Below are positions 9,905 through 21,744 of a stretch of 64,000 nt of DNA, one piece after another. A program made the position numbers and the translations under genes. Source of the stretch: Amoebophrya sp. A120 (lineage: Eukaryota; Sar; Dinophyceae; Syndiniales; Amoebophryaceae). The notes under the pieces were generated by a model. The model searched no databases. It was not told where the DNA came from and saw nothing but the letters and a program-made list of their open reading frames with translations. Numbering within the stretch: position 1 is the stretch's first letter; each line of letters opens with the position of its first letter. The DNA is taken from contig CAJINV010000011.1 of assembly GCA_905178155.1 (NCBI GenBank), positions 1,201,982 through 1,265,981 on the forward strand, in the 5' to 3' direction.

Positions 9905-12077
9905 ATGGCCACAACAGCAGCCGGTGCCGCGGCAGCCCTTTCTTCGACCAGCTATTCCGCAGCTTCGAGCCAGCATGGCAGCGAGCGAGAGCACTATGGT
10001 GTTGGTGGTGTCAACCACATGGCCGCGAGGATCCCCCCAATCCCGACCTCTTCACGGTCACAACTGAGTGCCGGCACCGGCATCAGCGGAGCGGGGTCAG
10101 TGGCGGGGGAGATGGTGACCGCTGGTGGGACGAGCAGCAGCAGCGCGGCGATGTTTAGTCGACCAATAAACTTAGCTGCTTCACCAGGAGCACCGGTGAG
10201 CGGGGTTGCGAATCCGAACCTTTTGTATCATAGGACCACCTCCGCGGCGGCCACAAGTAGCAGCACTACAACTGGGCCGACGATGGCACACCTACTTCAT
10301 CCGGCTTTCGACCTGGTAAACGGGACGACAGCTAGTATTAGTAGTAACAACGCAGTGATATACGACGTCGACGACTTAGTGTACCAGGAAGTACAGAAAG
10401 CCGCCCAGCAGAAGCTGCATCTGTCGCACGATTTTCCGAAACCCAGTGCTGCCACGCTCGCCTTATTAATGAGGGCCAGCTCGGGACAGCAGGCCGCGTC
10501 AACATCGTTGTTGAAAAAAGCGGGAAATAAAGATAGCAGCAACTACAAGGGGGCGCAAATACCCACCGCGACAGCAACGTCCTTGTCAAAGACCAAAGGC
10601 GAAGATGAGGATCAGCCCAGCAAACTCGGACCCGGTGATGGCGAGATAGAGTCGATTCCCTCGTGCGGAAAGCAAATCTCGCGCAGCACCAGCGCTTGCA
10701 CCGCCGGTGTTCTGTCACCCGGCAATCGGAAGACAAACAGTACGGCGAGCAGCTCTTACCCGTCTGGAGAGCTCCTTAACGAAGTAGCGGTAGAAGAGAT
10801 GTTGAACCTGAACGGAGCTCCAACAGGAACAAGACAGCATGTTGAGAACACCACCACGACGATAACATCAAATCCTCAAGACGTAGACAGCGCGACGCTG
10901 GAACTGCAACTGGAGGCGCAGCGACCGCCGGAAAAACCGCGAGAATTGTTTGCGACGAAGGTACCGGTCGTTCTTGGTGTTGACGACATGGGGACGCAGT
11001 CGAGCACGAGTTCCTTCCAGCAACAGGACATAGCTGGGAAGCTGTACAGCCAGAGTATCAGAGACTACAGGAGCAATGCGAACAACGAATTCTACCATGC
11101 AGGGACCTCTACAGGATCTTCTTTAGCGACGAGTAAAAATCAAGCAGTCACAACTACTTGTTCAGATATCGCAGGTCGTATCGACCAGCTGCATCAGCAC
11201 CGCCCTCCCTCAGGCAATACAAGCAAACGCGGTGTTGACAACTCGCGATCCCAGCACCTGTACCAGCAAAACCGCGACCTGAGACAATTGGCTGCGCAAC
11301 AGCACCTCCGCGAGGAACAAGATGAGGAAATTTTCGTGACCCACACCAACTTGGCGCAAATCTGCAGTCCGTTGTTTTTGAAATGGGAGAAGCATGCGCA
11401 TTGCAGCACGGATTTAATTCTCCTGACCAGGTTCGCTCGGCTGCTTAACCTACAGTCTTCCATTTACGACGAGTTCGCGCGGATCTACTTGCGGATGATG
11501 AAAATGCTGCACTTGTGCGACTACCCAACCTCGGAGCTGGCTTCCGTTTTAGCCCACGCTTCCTCCTACTACAGCACTGTAACGGTTTCGATGTCACAAC
11601 CCATGGCAGCGCTGGAAAGGGCAAACGTCATCACGATATTGTACAGACTCATTTTCTTGCTTTTGATCAATTGAGATGGCAAGTAAGTATGCATCTCTGG
11701 GAGTCCTCGTTGAAGATGTTGTGATAGATAATTTGCAATCATTTCTTAGGCACTGCTATCATGAAAAGCCTGAGATTGGATCCCGATGAACAAAAATGCC
11801 GAGGAGCAAAAAAAACAAATCAAAACTCAGGTGTTTCGTTGGGCATAGTTACGCGCAAGACGAGTGCTGCCCGCTGCGGGTCTGGCACCAGTATCTCTTC
11901 AACCGGTACTGCGATTTGAGAACGTTGAATCAGGCACTCATCCGGATCTTGATGCTGCTCCGCTGGAACTTAAGGGTTCACGACGTCCATGCGCGGCACA
12001 GATTCCTCATGCTCGAAGACGTGACAGGGGCAGGGACGAGAAGTGGCGTGGGCGAAGCTGATCTTCTGGAAAGATGA
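9905..12077 (+). CDS. Pho80-like (P-type) cyclin-domain protein
   Basis: P-type cyclins bind cyclin-dependent kinases and are short single-box cyclins. Exon 1 is 9905-11640 and exon 2 is 11831-12077, joined by a GT-AG intron (gtacag...ctcag). The sum is 1983 nt, or 660 residues. Residues 1 to about 470 are low in complexity (Ala/Ser/Thr/Gln). The cyclin box covers about 475-650: an opening helix region (CSPLFLKWEKH), LILLTRFARLLNLQ, then ALERANVITIL joined across the intron to CFVGHSYAQDECC, then LRTLNQALIRILMLLRWNLR. This corresponds to the family pattern of a helix with NVHRLLLT, a KFxDD-like turn, ELNxLE and FLxxLxWxLxV. Reading through the donor gives an early stop (IN*), supporting the splice. 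The assignment rests on pattern, not a profile search. Confidence 0.6.
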
Positions 12078-13185
12078 CAAAAGGAGAAGATGAACTTCTG
12101 CGGAATTTAGGATTGACGATGTTCTCTCCATAGAATTTTTCAAAGCACGATCATCGCATGATTCATACAGTCAGAATCAAAAACGCAAAACCTTCGCCAC
12201 AGCGAAACCACAGTACGTGCACGTGCGTGGCCGCCTAAGTACTTTTTTGGTGCGACCTTCGCCTTCCTTTGCGAGGTTTGGTCACGATGTTCGCCAAGAC
12301 TGATCATTCCAGCAAGAACTGAAAAGCGCAACTAATGCCGGGGAGATGATCCTCGCATGATGATGATCCGGCTCTCTAAAGTTACGCTTATTGCTCGTCG
12401 AAGCCTCCTGTGCATCATGTCGGACTCAAAATTACCAAAATAGATCAGGCAGTTCTTCCGCGCTCACAATCAACGATTTCTCTGTGAACCTCATCGGAGA
12501 CTTCGCTAGACTCGAGTGCTACAACAACAGACTCATTTCTTGTCCCGGTTACGCCTTTATCCTTTGTGGCTGACTGGTCTATCCTTGGGTCGACAATCAT
12601 GTAATTTGCATTTAGATGCAGTTTTATAGATTCTGGTTCATTCTTGTCCTGTACTTCCTTTCTCCCGTGGATGTGCAGTCTATCATTGGACCTAAAGCAA
12701 CTGCTATCCAGTCGAAGGGTTCCCCGCTTTCTGTAGTGGTGAACTCTTTTTTGGAAGTGACAGATAGATGATTTTGGACATTCGGTACTCTTTTTTGCGT
12801 TGTACCCGCTTCATTGAAACGCGCCGTTGAATGATCGGTAATGAGCATGAATGGGTATTTCTCGGTCATGGTATTTAAAAATTTAAAATTAGTCGCATAT
12901 CGGTTTTGCATCATTTTATCAGCGCAAATCGGTACTTTTGCTCAGGTTGGCAACAAGCCCGCAATCTCGGTAATCTCGCAATCGTAGCAGGCGGAGACTC
13001 GTCGCGAGCTAGATCTCTCTCTTCATGTGCAAAGCCATAATTTGAATTTGTTTGCGACATCACAAGAGCGCTGCTATTAGGGCCCCTGGTGGAGCCCACT
13101 CAGTCTAGTACTAGTTCGGGATATATCATACCTGTTTAGGTCGAACAAGTTGACTTCTTTTTATCCGCAGTACAATTTCTACAAG
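12078..13185. other. Intergenic or upstream exon region, nothing recognised
   Basis: Only short ORFs in unrelated frames are present. A polypyrimidine tract with CAG at 13168-13170 lies just before the membrane-protein ORF and could be a 3' splice site of an unseen 5' exon or a trans-splice site. Confidence 0.5.
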
Positions 13186-13932
13186 ATGGTGTACAGCCTC
13201 CGTGGTACCGTGATTCGGTACAGCTCTTTATCCCTGATGGTCATTGCCACTGCCATGTCCGTCTCTTTCTGCGTCAACGAAGGCGAGCGAAGCGGGCGCA
13301 ACGCGGGCTTTCTAACCACTCTCGGGTACGCTCTACGTATATCTCTGCCTGCGCTTCTCTTTCTCACCGGCATCGTTGGAATTGTCATTACCGAATCCTA
13401 CAAATCGAGAGAGGAGGTTTTGAGAGTGTACTACTTCATCTTCCTGGGCATGATTCTTTCCACCTTTGCCTTCCTTTTGTGGGGGATGATTTCCCTCCAG
13501 GAATTGCTCAAAGAAGGGGGATCGAACGCCACGGTCGCGTCGAACCATTTGAGCAACGCCGGGTGGCCGTCCATGCACTGGTCGCAGCAGATGTACTTCA
13601 TCGAACAATGGATCGTCGTGTGGCCAATTGGGATTTTGCTTCTAATCGATTTATGGATCATTATCACCCGCACGTACACGGATGTCCAGGCGGTCCGGCA
13701 GTACGCGATAGAAAACGTGGAGTCGCTCTACTCCCACTACGACGAAACCTTTCCGCGGGCGTCGCAAGTAAAGCACTACGATGCGATGGCGCTGCCAGGA
13801 CAGCGGGCCTCCGCGGGTGAGACGAGGCTCAAATCTGAGAAAAGGCCTTCGAGAAACAGTGTGCTTTCACGGAATTTTGCTGCAGATGAAGAGTTGTACG
13901 GATTTGCAAGGCCACCCTCGAAGAGTAGCTAA
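13186..13932 (+). CDS. Four-helix integral membrane protein, unknown function
   Basis: The first ATG in the open frame is at 13186 (MVYSLRGTVIRYSS), giving 248 residues. The frame is open further upstream to a CAG at 13168-13170, so a 5' exon is possible. Four hydrophobic segments are visible: about 14-36 (LSLMVIATAMSVSFCV), 54-74 (ISLPALLFLTGIVGIVIT), 82-104 (YYFIFLGMILSTFAFLLWGM) and 146-165 (WPIGILLLIDLWIIIT). The loop between helices 3 and 4 carries a possible N-glycosylation site (NAT). The C-terminal 80 residues are polar and probably cytosolic. A tetraspanin-like topology is possible, but the CCG motif of tetraspanins is absent. I recognise no family. Confidence 0.6.
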   Translation: MVYSLRGTVIRYSSLSLMVIATAMSVSFCVNEGERSGRNAGFLTTLGYALRISLPALLFLTGIVGIVITESYKSREEVLRVYYFIFLGMILSTFAFLLWGMISLQELLKEGGSNATVASNHLSNAGWPSMHWSQQMYFIEQWIVVWPIGILLLIDLWIIITRTYTDVQAVRQYAIENVESLYSHYDETFPRASQVKHYDAMALPGQRASAGETRLKSEKRPSRNSVLSRNFAADEELYGFARPPSKSS

Positions 13933-15037
13933 AAAACAGTCTGGGAACCATCATGATTCTGCTGTCTACTCACCTCCTGGAGGGGTGTGATGTCTTACTC
14001 TAGTTAGAGGGCATCTAGTCAGTTTCTAAATTTAAAGATCACCGCGCGCGCGGATTTTTACTCATGTATTTACAGTATACCTGATCCTGATGTATATGCG
14101 GTTTTTCTTTTTAAAAAAGTTTTCTTTCGTCGATGTGAAGGATCCACAAGTGGATTCGAATCGCTGGTACTCGACATTCCAAGTCGAACGCACGAGGACA
14201 ATATTCCGATGAACGCCCAAAGAACTCATGGGTTTGAGCGAGACAATTACTGTGCTAGTTTGCCTCACCGAGAAGTCAAAATGAAAACTAGAGTGAATGA
14301 TGCGCTTTGGGTGGCACTTCACCACTGGGGGGGGATTGTCGCGACGGCCGTGTTCGTTCTTCCAGATCTATAAGAACTACTACACGCTGGTGTCATCGGT
14401 CGATCTACCCAGTTGGAGATCTTTAAAACAGCAATCTCTGAACAAAGTGCAGTGCCTATTCAGGAAGTTCACGATCCCTTGACGACACTTGGCCGAGCAG
14501 TGTGTGATCCGCAAATCTAAATCTTCGTCTAGACATTGGTCGATGTGTCTCTTCTTCATCTAGAAATCGGCTCACCTTGATTTCGCGCCCGCAGAGAAAG
14601 AGAAAAACAATGAGGCCGAGGTGGAGTTGCTCATCAGACAAGAGCAAACTGATCCTAAAGAAGAAGATAGATCACTGAAAAGCATGATAGATCCACATCG
14701 ATTCCACTTGCCAAAGGATTGAAATTGATGGTTGTAAGATCGAAAAAATCCGTCTCCTGTATGTCATGCCATAAGCGTTCTGAAAAGGTGCACGCAAGAT
14801 CAACGGACGAAAGAATGTTTACAAGATTCTGATACTAGGATTCCTCTTGCTTCAACGATCGCAAAATTTAAAGATCGCCTTAAAATACGCCAGTAATAAT
14901 GGCAGAAGACATATCATCACCGGCTACAAAATCTAAAACCCCCTTCCATCTTTTTTCCAACCCACACGAAAACCTCACAGGGAAACGAGTTTCAAGTAGA
15001 TTCTGTCTGCTCCTTCTCAAAAAAACACACACACAAG
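13933..15037. other. Intergenic, nothing recognised
   Basis: AT-rich, with a short GCGCGCGCGG run at 14043-14052. The final bases before RPS6 are A/C-rich (aaaaaacacacacacaag), a plausible 5' UTR. No credible ORF or RNA gene was seen. Confidence 0.6.
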
Positions 15038-16354
15038 ATGCCGAAGATCAACGTGTCTTACCCTCAGATGTCTTTGCAAAAGACGTTTGAGATCGAGGAC
15101 GAGCACAAGATGATGCCATTCTGGGAGAAGCGCATGGGTGCTGAAATCGCGGCCGACTCCCTCGGTGACCAGTTCAAGGGCTACGTTGTCAAGATCACGG
15201 GAGGGAATGACAAGCAGGGTTTCCCGATGAAGCAGGGAATCTTGAAGAACGGACGCGTTCGTCTCTTGTTCAAGGACGGTATGTCCTGCTACCGCGTCCG
15301 CCGTGGTGGTATGCGCAAGCGCAAGTCCGTCCGTGGCTGCATCGTCGGACACGACTTGGCCATCTTGAACTTGGTATTGAATTTGATGTTGCACAAGCTT
15401 GTGATACTTTTTTAATTTAGATTTCCTGTTATCGATGCAATGCTGATGCAATCACATGCTGCGCAAGTTTTTGGTGTTTTCCAAAATCCTATAACATCAA
15501 TCTTCAAAAACAGGTCATCGTCAAGAAGGGTGCTGAGGAAATCGAGGGTCTGACTGACGCCACCCCGGCCAAGCGTTTGGGACCCAAGCGTGCCACCAAG
15601 ATCCGCAAGATGTACTTTTTTTTTCCGGGATTTAGAAGTGCCAGTCTTCGCGTTATTTCGCATTCTTTCAGAATTCAGAATATCTATGCCTGATTTTGAT
15701 GTATGTTGTGTGTCCTCCCCTAGCGCTGACAGTCGTGATTTTGTAGAGCTGAAGAACTCCTCATCAATCTAAATTCTTTACACAATCCACAGGTTCGGCT
15801 TGGAAAAGGAGGATGATGTCAAGAAGTTCGTCGTCCGCCGTGCCGTTAAGGAGGATGGCAAGCGCACCAAGGCCCCGAAGATCCAGCGCCTGGTCACCCC
15901 GCAGCGCCTCCAGCGCAAGCGCCGCGTCCGCAAGGCCATTGTCAAGAAGGTATAGTGGAATTTTTGTATTTAGTTTCACGTTTACTTCCCTTCGTGAGCT
16001 TGATGGAGACGAGCCCGTCGATATTACGATGATCGCTCGTCCCTCAGTAGTTTTTCTAGCTGAGAGCTGAGCCTGTAAAGGATGGAGAGTTGTAGAGATT
16101 CGAATGATGTGCGAACAAGTGATGTGTATGTAGTTGTCGTTTTTCCGAGAGTAATATCATGAGAGTTTCTGTGCTTCGCATTTGTGATTCGCATGGTAAA
16201 TGTCAATCTTATGACAAAAATCTAGGTCGTTGAGAACCGTGAGCAGAAGGCGGCTTACCACCAGCGCGTCCACGACTTCCGCGTTGCCGCGAAGGAGAAG
16301 CGCTCCGCTATGTTGGCCAAGAAGAAGAAGGGAAAGGTCGCCAAGAAGGCGTAA
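15038..16354 (+). CDS. RPS6: 40S ribosomal protein S6 (eS6)
   Basis: eS6 is a conserved small-subunit protein whose C-terminal tail is a kinase target in many eukaryotes. Exons are 15038-15373, 15514-15611, 15793-15949 and 16226-16354; all three introns are GT-AG. The sum is 720 nt, or 239 residues, close to the usual 240-250. Recognisable signatures are [22 protein letters not shown] (about residue 65), [19 protein letters not shown] (about 90) and the basic C-terminal helix ([15 protein letters not shown]). The tail ends [11 protein letters not shown] and lacks the classical RRxSS phosphorylation cluster. A GTAAGT at the stop codon could be a donor for a further exon carrying that cluster, but I see no acceptor exon. 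This gene holds no introner-like elements. Confidence 0.95.
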
Positions 16355-17175
16355 GTATGCTGCTGTCGACATACGCAAAATATGAGCATATTGTAGCTTC
16401 CTTTTGACTCGGTCGTTCTCATGTTCGGAAGTCAAGAGCATGAATATGAACAAGGACGACCCATTCGATGAGCATCTGGACGAACTTACACGTTGTGTTT
16501 GTTGAGAAGAGCGAAGCAGAATCAAAAGACACGCACGAAGCGCCACAGGAGGCAAAGCTGTGCCTTTCTCCTCGTCCTCGCATGTTGGAGACAAGTACTC
16601 GTCAAACAAGTACTCTGTTGAGTGTTCAGGTTGTGCAGCTGTAGATCTGGTTGCGATTCGAGAGAGCATTCCGTCTTGTTATACGTCCATCGAATTCTGA
16701 CTTTCTATACACGAATGACGTTGCATTTCGCACGGGCTCGTCGGATCTTCGCCAGGAGATCGATGCTTTCAATCGACGTCCAAGAATGATCACTGATTAC
16801 CGCGGTCATCTTCTCGTCTCCTGCTGTTGTGTCAACATGCCAATGAAGCTCGAGGTCGGACTCGGACCGCCGCGTTCGTTAGAAGAAAGGCCTTTAGTAT
16901 TGTCAGAAGGGCATTCGAGTAGTTACGATAATGTCCCGTTGAAACATCAAGACCGTGAAATTATTGCCCGTATAGGTGCCTTAAGACAGACCATTTTTTC
17001 CACATCTCACGCCTCTGTGCTCCGGCACCCGAACAGATTTGGGAGTTCATTTGTCCAGTGCTTCACGTCTCTTGGCACCACTGATTGTATTAATCGACGC
17101 GACGCATGCACAGACTTTCGCTTGCTGCGTGTCTCCCCCCGGCGGATCCGCGATTGGCGCAGCGCAAGTTGCTAG
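16355..17175. other. Intergenic
   Basis: An ORF of 174 codons (16651-17175) ends exactly at the ATG of the transporter. It shows no recognisable domain and no sequence bias like its neighbours, so I treat it as chance or 5' leader. Confidence 0.5.
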
Positions 17176-20100
17176 ATGCAGGAGGCATCCTCGTCGTCTA
17201 CCGCTGCGGAGGAGCAGCTGCTTTTGCTTCCACCGTCGGAATCAACGGGCTCAGTAACTACTGAAAAGAGCGAGGAGTGTGACGGGACGACGACGAGTGT
17301 GAATTCCTCAGAACATCAAGCGTGTGAAGAGTCTGTGGAAGAACGCAAGGCAGCGAAATCGGCTACTAGTAGTAGTAGTACGAGTAGGTCGAGCAGTACA
17401 ACTGCCACTGGGGCTCTCTCTTCATCTTCCGCTACTAGCAATACAACATCTTACGGAAGTTTCGCGCGACGGCCTAGTACACGGGCCGCGTCAGGCAGCG
17501 GGAAATCTTCAAGTAGACCGCGTCGTGAGCCCTTCAAAATAGTGCTGGATCAGTCTCTGTATCTTCCAAGGCACGGCCCTCGTTCGGGAGCAGACTCATC
17601 ACGCGACGCCAGGAGAGCTTCATCAGCGCAAATACACATACCAGAAACAACGCCAAAAGAGCAGGACCGGCATCCGGACCAACATATTCCAGGAGATAAA
17701 AGCACGTTTCCCAAAGTCCGCATCAGCACGGCTTCGTCGCCGGTCTCGTCGACCTCACCCGGAGACGCGACGAGACATAATCTTTCGAGTCGGAAAAAGT
17801 CCTCTTCGCTCCGCTTTCAACCACGGTCTAGGGGATTCACGGCCGAAACGGTGACGTCTGAAGAAGAGCAGGCCGGGAATTCCGGACGCCGGGAGGCTGT
17901 TCCGGGGTCGAACTCACGGCACGACCATCCGGAGCCCGACCTCATTGGGGCGAGCAAAAGTTTTGAGCGGGTGGGGGGAGACACCGGGGTTTTATCTGCA
18001 GTCAAGGAAGAAGTCGTGGTAGCTACGAGGTCGGTGAAATCAACACTGCACAGCTACACGGGCGGCGAACAAAACTCTAGAACCGTTGGCCAAGAACTTC
18101 CTGCGAGCTACCCATCTGCTTCCGTCATCATGTTCGACGCACAGGCGCAGCCGGGGATTCTCACCTCCGATATGGCCTCGTCAACACCGAATATGGTGAA
18201 TCAAGGACCGCTCCTTGTCGCCATACTGAGTGTGTTCATTTTTTGCTTCAACAGCGAGCTACTCCAGGACCTGTCGAGTGAGGTGTCACCCCTCTGCAAT
18301 CTTTGTTGCGCACACATGAGCGGATTGTTGTTTTTCCCGTGGACGAAATGGGCATCGAAATGGAGGAACCGGAATATGCGTTGGCAAAGACCTGGCGGTG
18401 GTGACCACGAGGACACAGCGGGTAGTTCTCCCGTTCCCATTCCGTCACCCGGTGGAGCAGGGCCCGCCCCTTCTCAGGCCGGTGATTCGCAGCAGCAGCG
18501 CCCAGGTGCTGGTGTTGGTTTGCAAGTATCACCAGAACGGGCGACGCATTTGGAGGCTGCTGGGTTACCAAAGCTTCGCGCCGGCGGTTCATCTGGACAG
18601 CACAGCGCGAACAACAAATCGCTGCAAAATAATCATGCTGGAGAACAAGGACATCAGCAGAATCAGCAATATCTTGACTCGCTCTACTCGGATCAGGAGG
18701 AAGAGTCGTCGGTTTCACCGGGCGATTTGTCCCCATCGAGGAAGCGGGGCGATGTGTTCTCAAAATCGGATGTTAAGTTTTGGCAGAAGGCGGCGTTTTT
18801 CTCCATTCTGATCATGAGCTACAACTGGTGCTTTTTGAAAGCGATGGACACGCTGCTCGTGAACACTATGTATGGATCTGTTAGGATTGAAATTGACAAA
18901 GTCGAAAGATTTGTGATGCACAAAATCGATGCCAGTTGGAGCCTCAGTTTCCAAGTGGTGCATGACAAATTTCGGCAGCACCAAGATCCAGTCTGTCATG
19001 CTGTTTGAGCAAAGAACGCTGCTCCTGTTATGCTACTCTGGCAGCACAAGCACATCGCCTTCGCCTAAACAGGCTTGCAATCGGTCTCATATGCCTCCTC
19101 CCCAACGCAGGCCATGCGTGCCCTACATTTTATGCATTACAAATTTTTCGATTTCGTCGATTTCGATCCTGGCACTCCCATAAACACGGTCACGGCTCTC
19201 TACCAGGTGAACGTCGCACTGTGCGGCATTTTATGCATTGCAAAAGTATCGTACTCGTAGTAATTGGAGTCATGCATTACAAATTGCCTTCCCAAGGTAA
19301 AACAGCATGACAAATTTGATTTCTCATGCTGAGCAAATTTGCCATGCGATTTATACTAGTACGATACTTTCGCAAGGCATACATTTTCGAGTACACCCGC
19401 GGACAGGGGTGTACGACGTTCAAGATCAGCGGCACGGTGTTGTGTATGCTAGGTGCAGCGATCGTAGCCTTGTTTTCGCCCACGCGCGGCACCCCCGGCG
19501 ACGATCCGGACGAGGGACCGCGCGGCCACGTCGCGGCCGCCCTGGTGGGATCCTCGTCCGGCACGGGCGTTGCTGCGCACTTCGGGCCGACGGCGGCGGG
19601 CATTGGGTTTAGCATAATGGCCGCAGTTATCCTGTGCAAAAGTATCGTACTCGTAGTAATTGCATTTCTGCATTACAAATCTCTTTCTCAAGGACAAGGT
19701 AAATCAGGAGCATTATAAATTCAATTTGTAATGCTGGGGGAATTTGTAGTGCAATTCCAATTTATATATACTAGTGCGATGCTCGTGCATTGCATAGCAG
19801 TCGGGGCGGCTACTTACGCGTGTCTGCTGGTGGAAATGGTCGGGGTGGAAAAGGTGCGACTTTTTCAGAAAACGATGGTGTAGTTCGTGCTGAATTTAGA
19901 AGAACGGATGATTTCTATTTGTTCTCTTTGGTTATATGTATCAGCCTATTCATCTTCCTTTTCCACAGGCCCGCAACCCCGCCGCCTTCTGTGTGAACTT
20001 TGGTTTTGCGATCAGCTTTTGTCATTTGGTTCTCGTCGTGCCCTTTCTCTTCTTTGCCGACTGGATGCACTGGGAAGAGCTGCGACTCCCGCCCAATCTC

Positions 20101-20646
20101 CTCGACGGCCTCCGTTTCGCCCTGAGTTGCGGCATGGCGTTCAGCGTCAATCTGTGCTGGTTCTACGTGCTCTACGCGGGCGAGGACGCGAGTCTGCTGT
20201 CCAACGTGGTCGCACTCTCCATCCCGATCTCGGTCTTTCTGGACGTTTGCTTCCACGCAAAGTACCCCGGCGGCGCGGAGTTGGCCGGGTTGTCGGCGAT
20301 TGTGTGCAGCTTCGGGTTGTTCTTTCTCCACAAGAACGCGCGGGCGCGGCAAAGTTTGTACGACCGGTTGCGCAGTGAAAAATTGAAAAGCGAGGACGTG
20401 TTTGTGGGACCACAGACTTCTGGGTTGGTCGTTCCAGCTGCAGCTTCGAGGTCACCTGCTCCTGCCACCACTGCCGTGGCCGGCGCGTCTTCGAGTAGTA
20501 GCAGTAGTGCTGTTGCAGCACAGAAGCAGAGCAGCTCACAGAATAATTATCGATACTTCGAATCACCACCGGCGGCGGGCGGGAAGAAAGCGACGGCTAG
20601 TGTATCTGGCGCGGGGGATTACGCCAATGAGAATGATTGGATCTAA
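17176..20646 (+). CDS. SLC35F-like drug/metabolite-superfamily transporter
   Basis: SLC35F proteins are ten-helix carriers of the DMT superfamily, related to nucleotide-sugar transporters; substrates of this subgroup are poorly known. Exons are 17176-18866, 19188-19231, 19387-19627, 19802-19853 and 19969-20646 (2706 nt, 901 residues). Residues 1 to about 340 are polar and Ser-rich. Membrane helices start with GPLLVAILSVFIFCFNSELL (about 340). The DMT core includes FFSILIMSYNWCFLKAMDTL, TALYQVNVALCGIFEYT, FKISGTVLCMLGAAIVAL, LRFALSCGMAFSVNLCWFYV and SLLSNVVALSIPISVFLDVC. The first three junctions are introner-like elements; the last (19854-19968) is a GT-AG intron. Removing the elements restores VNTVTALY, CGIFEYT and MAAVGAATY without a break. 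The N-terminal extension is unusual in length for the family. Confidence 0.8.
18867..19182. mobile_element. Introner-like element, family 1, TSD AACAC
   Basis: This 316-bp element lies in the transporter gene. It starts TATGTATGGATCTGTTAGG and ends GATCCTGGCACTCCCATA, with inverted ends related to 4809-5115 and 59211-59515. AACAC flanks it (18862-18866, 19183-19187). Removal gives GTGAACACGGTCACG in frame. Confidence 0.85.
19232..19381. mobile_element. Introner-like element, family 2, TSD CATTT
   Basis: This 150-bp element starts TATGCATTGCAAAAGTATCG and ends CGATACTTTCGCAAGGCATA. CATTT flanks it (19227-19231, 19382-19386). Removal gives GGCATTTTCGAG in frame. It has the same length as the copy at 50402-50551. 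Confidence 0.9.
19628..19796. mobile_element. Introner-like element, family 2, TSD GCAGT
   Basis: This 169-bp element starts TATCCTGTGCAAAAGTATCG and ends CGATGCTCGTGCATTGCATA. GCAGT flanks it (19623-19627, 19797-19801). Removal gives GCCGCAGTCGGGGCG in frame. Confidence 0.85.
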
Positions 20647-21744
20647 AAATACATAGTTTGAGCTTCCTTTTCTTTACTGAAGTAGTACGCTGTAGAAACA
20701 ATTTTGTATATTCAGGACGTTAAAGTCGATATGAAAGTCTCGTCGACACAATAATTGGAGGTTCGATTTGAACTTCCTCATGAAAATTCAACTTCTTTTA
20801 CCGTGCGCACGTGCGCGCTCGTCGTTGATTCAAGAGTGTAAGTAACAAAACAAGCGCGGAGTTGTATTGTAAAGGAATTTTACGAATTTCAGCTCTGAAG
20901 AAGACACTGACGCTAAACCAAAACTAGCGGCGCAGAGAAAATACCGATTAAGGGTAGACCAACGCGGCTGCCAACCTTTATTAACGCTGCTGCATCAAGT
21001 TAGGTGTGCATCTTCTACATACGAATTTTCAGAATCATCGATGTGTAAAATTGCAACGGACCCCTTTGCTTTTGCATTTGCTGCAGATGCCGCAAGAACC
21101 CTTCCCAATTTCTATGACTCGACGAAATCGAAAACCAATCTTAATGTGGAAGAAGCGCAAAGACCGCCCACGACTTCAAAGTTCGCCGTCGCTGTTGCGC
21201 TTCTGTGGACGACCACCGGCAGACATGCGCTCGCACCGTCCGCAACTCCAAGCACCAGTTGTTCGAAAAAAACAACAACAATAAAACCGATACTGATGAT
21301 TCCACAAAAGATGAACGACGATCCCTTTCCGAACACGACACAAGAAGATCTGGAAACGGCTCTTGCTCCTGCTCCTGCTCCAGATCTTCGACCCTCAACA
21401 AGATGAAGCTGCATCACTTCGTGACAAGGAGGAAATATCTTTATCACCGACAGCGACATCAATTTGTCTTAGATGAAGTTGTAGATGAAGCGCACGATGT
21501 TTATTCACTTCAGATGATATTCATGAAATGATGTCAAGCCACTTCTATGATTTTCTTCGGGTTTGGCAGCGGGGTGACTTTCACGTCCCTTCGCTCTAAT
21601 AACCTTAACCATGACCATGTCGTCAATACAAGAGCGGTAGCGTACGCATAGGCGTAGTTTGATTCCAGTTGTGCCGCTGCCGTCGTTTCTTGTAACGACC
21701 GCGCCGCCCAAGCCCAACAAGAACGACGAACCTCCCAAAGCGCG
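20647..21744. other. Intergenic with one possible small ORF
   Basis: The frame 21041-21406 (121 residues, Ala/Pro/Thr-rich, starting MCKIATDPFAFAFAADAA) is preceded by a TTTTCAG at 21026-21032 that could be an acceptor. It matches no family I know and may be part of a short gene or of the 5' leader of the WW-domain gene. Confidence 0.3.

Noticed and set aside
14150-14175. A possible tRNA T-arm (GGATTCGAATCG)
   Set aside because: No acceptor, D or anticodon arm could be fitted around it.
15590-16070. Small ORFs in the RPS6 introns and exons
   Set aside because: They are shadows of RPS6 coding sequence in other frames.
16651-17175. A 174-codon ORF immediately upstream of the transporter
   Set aside because: No domain, no splice support; it ends at the base before the transporter ATG. 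Most likely leader sequence.
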